DNA of 64,000 nucleotides from Streptomyces sp. NBC_01381 (GTDB lineage Bacteria > Actinomycetota > Actinomycetes > Streptomycetales > Streptomycetaceae). The stretch covers positions 124,001-188,000 of the forward strand of contig NZ_JAPEPI010000001.1 of assembly GCF_026340305.1 (NCBI RefSeq), in the 5' to 3' direction. A model generated the notes under the pieces. It ran no database searches. It was not told the origin of the DNA and was given only the letters and a program-made list of their open reading frames with translations. A program made the translations under genes and the position numbers. Of the stretch, positions 58,277 through 64,000 are shown piece by piece (the first letter of the stretch is position 1; each line of letters opens with the position of its first letter).

Positions 58277-59125
58277 TCACTGCCTTCCTAGCCGGTCGGC
58301 GGCCCAGACCCCGACCACGTTGAAGGACACGACGACCAGGGCGATGGCCGTGCCGGGGACGAGAGCGGGGAGCAGCGCGCCCTGGACCACCGCCGCCTGG
58401 CCCTCCTGCACCATCAAGCCCCAGTCGGAGGAGGGTGGTTGGGCTCCGAAGCCCAGGTAGGAGAGGGTCGCCAGGGACATCAGGGCCTCGCCGAACAGCA
58501 CCACCAGGTAGCCGAGGATCGCTCGGCCCAGGTTCGGGACGAGGTGCGCGACGCAGATCCTCGCCCCGCCCATGCCCTGCACGCGGTAGGCGTCGACGTA
58601 CGGCTTGCGGGTCTCCGAAAGGGCCAGTGAGCGTACGTACTTGGCGATCGTGGGGGTGAAGGCCAGGCCCAGGGCCAGGACTGATGTCGTCATGCCTGCG
58701 CCGAACACCGCAATGATCAGGACCGTGAACAGTAGGCCCGGGAACGCGTACATCACATCCGTGAGACGCGAGACCAGCGCGTCCACCCATCCCCCGCGCC
58801 AGGCCGCGAGCACGCCGAGCGTGACGCCCAGGACGGCGGCCACGGCGAGGAGCAGGATCGGGGCGATCAGGCTCGTGCGGGTGCCGTACAGGGCGCGGGA
58901 GAGGAGATCCTGGCCCGAGGAATCGGTGCCGAGGAGGTGGTCACCGGAGGTGCCGACCAGCGATGCCGAGAGGTCGATGGCGTCCGGGGCGTAGGGGGCG
59001 AGGAGCGGTGCGAACACCGCGGCGAGGACCACGAGGCCCAGCAGACCGGCGGCCACCATCACTCCGACGGGGCGCCTGCGACGTACGACCAAGGGCTTGA
59101 GCCCCACAACAGCAGCATCAGCCAT
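58277..59125 (-). CDS. Peptide ABC importer permease DppC-like
   Basis: 282 residues with six helices. The N-terminal OppC segment is GVMVAAGLLGLVVLAAVFAPLLAPYAP, then GTDSSGQDLLSRALYGTRTSL and the EAA loop (LSETRKPYVDAYRVQGMGGARICVAHLVPNL). It pairs with the DppB-like protein; start and stop overlap both neighbours. Confidence 0.9.
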   Translation of the reverse strand: MADAAVVGLKPLVVRRRRPVGVMVAAGLLGLVVLAAVFAPLLAPYAPDAIDLSASLVGTSGDHLLGTDSSGQDLLSRALYGTRTSLIAPILLLAVAAVLGVTLGVLAAWRGGWVDALVSRLTDVMYAFPGLLFTVLIIAVFGAGMTTSVLALGLAFTPTIAKYVRSLALSETRKPYVDAYRVQGMGGARICVAHLVPNLGRAILGYLVVLFGEALMSLATLSYLGFGAQPPSSDWGLMVQEGQAAVVQGALLPALVPGTAIALVVVSFNVVGVWAADRLGRQ

Positions 59126-60075
59126 CAGGCCCTCGCCTCCTTGACCCGTGGGTCCAGCAGCGGATGGACCACGTCCACCAGCGTCGTCACCACGATGTAG
59201 CCGGTGACCATGAGCAGCAGGACCGCCTGCGCCACCGGGAAGTCATGTGTATTGATCGCGCCCACCAGGAGCGAGCCGATGCCGCTGATGCCGAAGGCCG
59301 TCTCCACGACCACCGTCCCGGCCAGCATTCCGGCCATGACCAGGCCGCACATCGTGATGATCGGGCCGAGCGCGTTGCGCAGGATGTGGCGGCGGATGAT
59401 GTCCCGCTCCGGGACACCTGACGCCCGTGCCGCCTCCACGTGGTCCGATGCCGCAGCGTCCGCCATCGCCTGGCGGGTGACCCGGCTGATGATGGCGAGC
59501 GCGCCGAGCGCCAACGACAGGGCGGGCAGCGTCAGATGGTGGAGCGTGCCGGTGAAGCCCTCGCCCGATCCGGTGACAGGGAACCAGCCCAGTTGCACGC
59601 CGAAGAGCGAGACGAGCGCGATCGCGGCCACGAAGGACGGGACCGACGCGGCGAGTGTCGTGCCGCCGACCACCGCCGAGTCGATCCACGTCGAGCGCTT
59701 GACGGCGGCCAGGATTCCGGCGCCGACGCCGAGCACCACGAACAACACCGTGGCGTACACGACCAGTTGGAGGGTCGTCGGGAAGCGGGACGTGATCAGG
59801 TCGGCGACCTGGTCGCTGTACTTGAAGGACCGGCCCAGGTCGAAGTGGACGCAGTCCCACAGCCAGCGGCCGTACTGGACGACCAGCGGCTCGTCCAGGT
59901 GGTACTGCGAGCGGACCTGCGCGAGCCGCTCGGGCGTCAGCTTGTCGCGGCCGCCCGCGAGGAACACCGCGGGGTCACCGGGTGCCGCGTACACGGCGGC
60001 GAAGATGACGAACGACGCGGCGAAGAGCGTGGCGACGAGGCCGGCCAGGCGCCGCAGCAGTCGGGAGGCGAGCAT
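59125..60075 (-). CDS. Peptide ABC importer permease DppB-like
   Basis: 316 residues from the ATG at 60075 (GAGGAG site); GTG 60087 is the alternative. The opening LLRRLAGLVATLFAASFVIFAAVYAAPGDPAVFLAG is the OppB/DppB signature, and the EAA loop is AARASGVPERDIIRRHILRNALGPIITMCG. The family is the inner-membrane channel for peptides or related solutes. Confidence 0.9.
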   Translation of the reverse strand: MLASRLLRRLAGLVATLFAASFVIFAAVYAAPGDPAVFLAGGRDKLTPERLAQVRSQYHLDEPLVVQYGRWLWDCVHFDLGRSFKYSDQVADLITSRFPTTLQLVVYATVLFVVLGVGAGILAAVKRSTWIDSAVVGGTTLAASVPSFVAAIALVSLFGVQLGWFPVTGSGEGFTGTLHHLTLPALSLALGALAIISRVTRQAMADAAASDHVEAARASGVPERDIIRRHILRNALGPIITMCGLVMAGMLAGTVVVETAFGISGIGSLLVGAINTHDFPVAQAVLLLMVTGYIVVTTLVDVVHPLLDPRVKEARA

Positions 60076-60087
60076 GGTGCTCCTCAC

Positions 60088-61740
60088 CTAGCCCTTCTTG
60101 GCGCCGAGTCCGGCCGCCCACGGGTAGTAGAGGTAGGCCTGCGAGGCGGGCGGTCCCGTCAGCTTGTCGCTGATGACGAGTGCCGACGGCACCTGCGCGA
60201 CGGGGATCCAGACACCCGCGTCCACGAACCTCTTCTGTACGTCGATGGCGAGCTCGGCCCGCTTGGCGTCGTCCAGGGTGCTGAGCGCCTGGCGCACCTT
60301 CTTGTCGTACGTGGCGTCCTTGAAGCCGACCCAGTTGTTGGCGGAGTCGGAGAGGCCGTTGTCGTAGAAGCCCATGGGGTCGGCCTTGGAGATGTACCAG
60401 TCGCCGACCAGGACGTCGATGTCCGCGCGGGCGGCCGGGTCGCTGTAGAACTCCTCGAACTGGGCGGTCGGGACGGTCTTGATCTGCCCCTTGAGCCCGA
60501 CGCGCTGGAGCGCGGAGCGCACCGCGTTCGCGACGACCGTGCGGCCCTGGCTGCTGTCCGTGCCGATCACGATGGGGTCGGACGGTGCGCCGGCGTCCTT
60601 CACAAGATCCTTGGCCTTGGCGAGGTCGTCGGCGGAGGGGGTGGCGGGCGCCGACCCCTCCAACTTCTCCTGCGCGGCGGCGAATTCGGCCTTCTCGTAA
60701 CCCCAGGCGCCGGAGCCGACCGGAGTGGCCCACGGCTGCACGAGGCCGCCGTAGCCCGACTTGGCGATGCCCGAGCGGTCGAGCGCGAGGGAGAGCGCCT
60801 GCCGAATCCGCGGGTCCTTCAGGCCGCCGCGCGCGGTCGGGATGAGGACGAGGGACGCGGTGGAGGGGCCGTAGTGCTGGTCGAGGCCCTTGGTGGAGCG
60901 CAGGGCGGATGCGGTGTTCGGGGATTCCGCGTACGTTCCGTCGGCGGCGCCCGTCTTCAGGGCGTTGACCAGCGCGCTGTCGGACGCCCAGCGGAAGACG
61001 ACCTGCCGGGTCAGCGGCTTGTCGCCCCAGTACTTGCCGTACCGCTCGATGGTGATCGAGTCGCCGGACTTCCAGCCCTTCAGGGCGTACGGACCGCTGC
61101 ACGCGTCGCCCTGCCCCGGCGTACCGAAGTCCTTGCCCGCGGCGGTCACTTGCTCCTTGTTCCAGACGATGCCCGCGTCACCGGCGAGCGCCTTGGTGAA
61201 GAGCGCGTCGGGGGCCTTGAAGCGGATGGTGATCTCGCGGTCGCCGGTCTTCTTCATGGACTTGACGTTGCCGAACTCGTCGGCCTGTTCCATGTCCGGG
61301 TCCGCGTGCCGCTTCAGCGACCAGAGCACGTCGTCGGCGGTGAGCTTGGAGCCGTCGTGGAAGGTGACGCCGTCCCTGACGGTCAGGACGAGGGTCTTGT
61401 CGTCGGGGGTCGCGGCCTTCTCGGCGAGGAAGGGCTTCGTCGTCATGTCGGGCTGCAGCTGGTACAACCGCTCGCAGACATTGGTGAGGACGACGCGGCC
61501 CGCGCTCGTTCCCTGGGTGTCGAGGTCGAGCGAGTCGGGCTCGTCCTCCAGGAGCCAATTGGCCTTGTCCAGCTGCCCCTTGGCGGCCATGGTCGTCGCG
61601 CTCAGCTTCAGCTTCGCCGCGTCGGCGGGCTCTCCGCCGGTGGCGGCGGTGTCGGCGCCGCTGCATCCGGCGGCGGTGAGAAGGGTGGCCGCGGTGAGGC
61701 CCGCGACCAGAGGCCGGCTGATGGTCCGGGTCGTCGTCAT
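60088..61740 (-). CDS. Peptide-type ABC substrate-binding lipoprotein (SBP family 5)
   Basis: 550 residues with lipobox LTAAGCSG. The family-5 signature region is LTVRDGVTFHDGSKLTADDVLWSLKRHADP, followed by VVFRWASDSALVNALKTGAADGTYAESPN and the C-terminal lobe ending VISDKLTGPPASQAYLYYPWAAGLG. It is anchored outside and captures the solute for the importer. Its ATG overlaps the stop of the C45 peptidase gene. Confidence 0.92.
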   Translation of the reverse strand: MTTTRTISRPLVAGLTAATLLTAAGCSGADTAATGGEPADAAKLKLSATTMAAKGQLDKANWLLEDEPDSLDLDTQGTSAGRVVLTNVCERLYQLQPDMTTKPFLAEKAATPDDKTLVLTVRDGVTFHDGSKLTADDVLWSLKRHADPDMEQADEFGNVKSMKKTGDREITIRFKAPDALFTKALAGDAGIVWNKEQVTAAGKDFGTPGQGDACSGPYALKGWKSGDSITIERYGKYWGDKPLTRQVVFRWASDSALVNALKTGAADGTYAESPNTASALRSTKGLDQHYGPSTASLVLIPTARGGLKDPRIRQALSLALDRSGIAKSGYGGLVQPWATPVGSGAWGYEKAEFAAAQEKLEGSAPATPSADDLAKAKDLVKDAGAPSDPIVIGTDSSQGRTVVANAVRSALQRVGLKGQIKTVPTAQFEEFYSDPAARADIDVLVGDWYISKADPMGFYDNGLSDSANNWVGFKDATYDKKVRQALSTLDDAKRAELAIDVQKRFVDAGVWIPVAQVPSALVISDKLTGPPASQAYLYYPWAAGLGAKKG

Positions 61741-62894
61741 CTGCTGTCTCCGTACGGGCCGTCGTAGAGGTTCCAGGGCATGTGCTGGTAGTCGCGGTCG
61801 CAGGGGGTGCCGGCGGTGGCGTGATAGTCGCCGCTGGTCAGGTCCACGCAGGAGGAGACGAGCGTGGTCCAGTGCTTGACCTCGGGCCTGCGCGGGTCGG
61901 GGTGGGTGCAGAGCGACTCGGGGTGGCCGAGGTGGTCGGACATGGCCTGCTTGATCAGCTTCCGGGACTCGTCGGCGCCGGTGGAGCCGCGCAGCGCCTT
62001 CAGTCCCTGCTCGGCGCGCGGGACGCGGACGAGCGAATCGGACGACATAGGGCGGTAGTTGGCGGCGATCGCAGCCGGGACGCCCGCCTGGTAGTGGTTG
62101 CCGTGCACGAGGAGCCCGTCCGTCGGATACATCCAGCCGTGCCCGGCGGGTGTCGTCTCCAGGTCGACGGCGAAGCCCTCGCGGCAGGTCAGCAGGGCGT
62201 TGGACGCGATGTGGGCGCGGGTGCGGCAGAGCACGTCCAGGGCGTCGGTGATGGTGTGCTGGTCCAGGACGCTGCGGCGTACGACGGTCTGGGGCAGCCC
62301 GATGGCGTCGCTGAAGCGGCCGCCGAGGCCGTTCGCGTTGAGCGCGATGCCCGCCGAGTTGGCGCCCTGGCGGCCGATCTGGCCCGCCTCGACCTGCATG
62401 ATCAGGGTCGGGTGCGGGGGCTGGACGATGCGGAGCATGACGACGGTGTCGGCGACCCCGGCGCGCCAGTCCCAGTTCTGCCCGGCCCAGACGTGACCGT
62501 CCCCGCTGGCCTCCCCGTACGCGGCGAAGGAGGTGCAGCCCTCGGCGGGCTCCTCGTCTTCTGCGTCTTCTGTGTCCTCTGCCTTCATGTCGGCGAAGGA
62601 GCGGTCGTAGATGACCTCGCCGCGGGCGTTGAGGGCGAGGATGTCGGGGAGGTCGACTCCGGCGCCCTCGGCGATGCCGCGCATCTCCTCCAGGAGGTGG
62701 GGGGCGTAATCGCGGACCGGCTCCAGCCAGCGGGCGGCGCGGGTGGCGACCTGGGTCCAGGTCAGGCCCGAGGACTGGCCGAACGCCTCCTCGTAGTAGG
62801 CGAGTGCGGCGTGCAGCTGCGGGCGGACGGCTTCGCCGTACTGGTGGCCGCGTTCGATCGGGGTGCCGGATATCTCGATGAGGGGCAGTGCCAT
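61737..62894 (-). CDS. C45-family peptidase / acyltransferase-like Ntn hydrolase
   Basis: 385 residues, no signal peptide. AAT-type proteins (penicillin acyltransferase, C45) cut themselves at a Gly-Cys pair. Here EEPAEGCTSFAAYG shows G119-C120, and the new N-terminal cysteine would be the nucleophile. Further family elements are ALNARGEVIY, GQNWDWRAG, VVMLRIVQPPHPTLIMQVEAG and GANSAGIALNANGLGGRF. A cytosolic amide hydrolase heading an import operon suggests that the imported compound is an N-acylated peptide or amide that it cleaves. An acidic insert (EDTEDAEDEEPAEG) precedes the cut. Confidence 0.85.
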   Translation of the reverse strand: MALPLIEISGTPIERGHQYGEAVRPQLHAALAYYEEAFGQSSGLTWTQVATRAARWLEPVRDYAPHLLEEMRGIAEGAGVDLPDILALNARGEVIYDRSFADMKAEDTEDAEDEEPAEGCTSFAAYGEASGDGHVWAGQNWDWRAGVADTVVMLRIVQPPHPTLIMQVEAGQIGRQGANSAGIALNANGLGGRFSDAIGLPQTVVRRSVLDQHTITDALDVLCRTRAHIASNALLTCREGFAVDLETTPAGHGWMYPTDGLLVHGNHYQAGVPAAIAANYRPMSSDSLVRVPRAEQGLKALRGSTGADESRKLIKQAMSDHLGHPESLCTHPDPRRPEVKHWTTLVSSCVDLTSGDYHATAGTPCDRDYQHMPWNLYDGPYGDSR

Positions 62895-62920
62895 TGTTCT
62901 CCTCGCGGCGGAGAGCTGTT

Positions 62921-62934
62921 GTAACGTGCGTTAC
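62921..62934. promoter_or_regulatory. Palindromic operator between C45 operon and RpiR gene
   Basis: GTAACG-TG-CGTTAC is a perfect inverted repeat in the 109-base divergent gap. A half-match (GTAACGTCCATCAC) follows at 62971-62984. The first lies 27 bases before the C45 start; the second is near the RpiR gene. They are the likely sites of the regulator encoded next door. Confidence 0.65.
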
Positions 62935-63003
62935 GAAGAACTCTCCTTTTGGAATGCGTTGCCCAGGAGAGTAACGTCCATCACACGAGAGTCAATAGCT
63001 GTA

Positions 63004-63924
63004 ATGGAAATTTCAGAGGGTGGGACGGAAGAGGCCGGGGCGTCCGGCGGAGCGGGCCTCGCCCGGCTGCGGGCCGCCGTGCGCGACCAGTGGGAGACGC
63101 TGTCGGCGTCCGAGCGGGCCGTCGCCCAGTACCTGGTCAGCGCCCCCGCGGAGTCGCTCCTCTTCGCCAGCGCGCAGGAGCTGGGCTCGGCGAGCGGCAC
63201 CAGCAACGCGACGGTCGTGCGCGCCCTGCAGCGCCTCGGCTATGCGGGCCTGCCCGCGCTCAAGCGTGAGCTGGCGTCGGACTTCACCTCGGCGGTGGCG
63301 CCGGAGGTGCGTCTGAAGCAGCGCATCGCGCATGTGGGCCGGGACCTGGACGGCATCTGGGGCGACGTCTTCGACGAGGCGCAGGAGCGCATCGAGCACG
63401 CGCGGCGGCTTACGCCGGGCGAGGCGCTGCGAGACGCGGTCGGCATCCTCGCCGAAGCCCCCGAGATCCACTGCTACGGCATCGCGGCGTCCGAACTGGC
63501 CGCGCGGCACCTGGCGTTGGCGCTCGGCAGGATCGGCCGCAGGGCGCGGTACTTCGGCGACACGGGGTTCGCTTTGGCCGACCGTCTGCTCGCCGTGCGG
63601 CAGGGCGACGCGGTGGTGATCTTCCAGCCGGGGCGCGAGCTGACCGAGCTGACGGTGCTGATAGAGCGGGCGCGGGCGGTCGGGGCGCGGGTTGTCCTCG
63701 TCACGGACGAGTTGGCCGAGCTTTACGGGCCGCGGGTGGATGCGGTGCTGACAGCTCCGCATACGCCGACCGGGATCACCACGGAGGCGTTGACGGCGCT
63801 GGTCGTGGCCGATGCGTTGTTGCTGGCGCTGGCCACGCTGGATGAGGCTCGGGCGGTGGATACCTCGCATCAACTTACTGCTCTGCGGGAGCAGTTGTTG
63901 GGGCCTAGGGTTCGTAAGGGGTAG
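63004..63924 (+). CDS. MurR/RpiR-family regulator (HTH + SIS domain)
   Basis: 306 residues from the ATG at 63004. The RpiR helix-turn-helix is SASERAVAQYLVSAPAESLLFASAQELGSASGTSNATVVRALQRLGYAGLPALKREL. The SIS domain follows (EIHCYGIAASELAARHLALALGRIGRRARYFGD, GDAVVIFQPGRELTELTVLIERARAVGARVVLVTD). SIS domains bind phosphosugars, e.g. MurNAc-6-phosphate in MurR. It is divergent from the C45/peptide-importer operon, which it probably controls. Confidence 0.9.
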   Translation: MEISEGGTEEAGASGGAGLARLRAAVRDQWETLSASERAVAQYLVSAPAESLLFASAQELGSASGTSNATVVRALQRLGYAGLPALKRELASDFTSAVAPEVRLKQRIAHVGRDLDGIWGDVFDEAQERIEHARRLTPGEALRDAVGILAEAPEIHCYGIAASELAARHLALALGRIGRRARYFGDTGFALADRLLAVRQGDAVVIFQPGRELTELTVLIERARAVGARVVLVTDELAELYGPRVDAVLTAPHTPTGITTEALTALVVADALLLALATLDEARAVDTSHQLTALREQLLGPRVRKG

Positions 63925-63940
63925 CAGGTCGAGTTGTGAC

Positions 63941-64000
63941 TGCGGCGCCGTCGTGGCTGATCGCGCCCACGCGGCGGAGCCGCAAATGTCACAGCCCCGC
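63941..64000. repeat. Dispersed intergenic element, copy 4 (edge of window)
   Basis: TCGTGGCTGATCGCGCCCAC, then GCGGCGGAGCCGCAAATGTC. The first part matches the copy at 436-480 and the second the copy at 4403-4473, so the four copies form one modular family. It is cut by the window end. Confidence 0.6.

Overview
The window is actinobacterial chromosome, almost certainly Streptomyces. GC is very high and genes use GTG/TTG starts freely. It carries two genes of the futalosine menaquinone route (mqnA, mqnC) plus the final methyltransferase, a Tad/Flp pilus cluster, a WhiJ-type XRE/DUF397/ATPase trio, lipoproteins with Streptomyces-style lipoboxes and an FHA-type EccC ATPase. The order csp, mqnA, protein kinase, eccC ... 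Tad genes ... whiJ-like trio, BTAD/LysM protein, prepilin peptidase, mqnC, methyltransferase resembles the S. coelicolor SCO45xx core (mqnA SCO4506, whiJ SCO4543, mqnC SCO4550, from memory).

Layout. 0-7 kb: an acetyltransferase fragment, a PASTA-like protein, a large zinc-ribbon membrane protein, and the menaquinone genes menG/ubiE, a degenerate amidohydrolase and mqnC. 6.4-10 kb: prepilin peptidase and a LysM/BTAD membrane protein. 10.5-12.8 kb: the first lipoprotein + secreted-protein cassette and a decayed type VII remnant. 13-18.8 kb: a substrate-binding membrane protein, a frameshifted small membrane protein, the WhiJ-like trio, a giant imperfect palindrome and a broken anchored protein. 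18.8-25.6 kb: the Tad pilus operon on the minus strand. 26-39.7 kb: a trypsin-like protease, two more lipoprotein/secreted cassettes, a WXG100-like + large-protein unit, and toxin-antitoxin and regulator genes. 40-47.8 kb: a five-gene operon with a WXG100-like protein and a glycine-zipper protein, then a second WXG100-like + large-protein unit. 47.5-54.8 kb: WXG100, EccC, a PH-like protein and a Ser/Thr kinase. 54.9-56.3 kb: mqnA and a cold-shock gene. 56.5-63.9 kb: a peptide ABC importer operon with a C45 peptidase, divergent from an RpiR regulator.

The most unusual content is a dispersed envelope/type VII-associated system between 10 and 48 kb. Three copies of a lipoprotein + secreted-protein cassette (the secreted partners all end in EIQSINR) lie among WXG100-like proteins and large putative type VII substrates. 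Four transcription units share the same ECF-type promoter, CTGGYGRAACC, exactly 17 bp, CGTC: two tandem lipoproteins, the third cassette, and the five-gene operon. I infer a cell-envelope regulon controlled by one ECF sigma factor, linked to an EccC ATPase whose usual membrane partners are absent from the window.

Limits: no database searches were run. Family calls rest on motifs read by eye, and start codons were chosen from ribosome-binding sites and overlaps.
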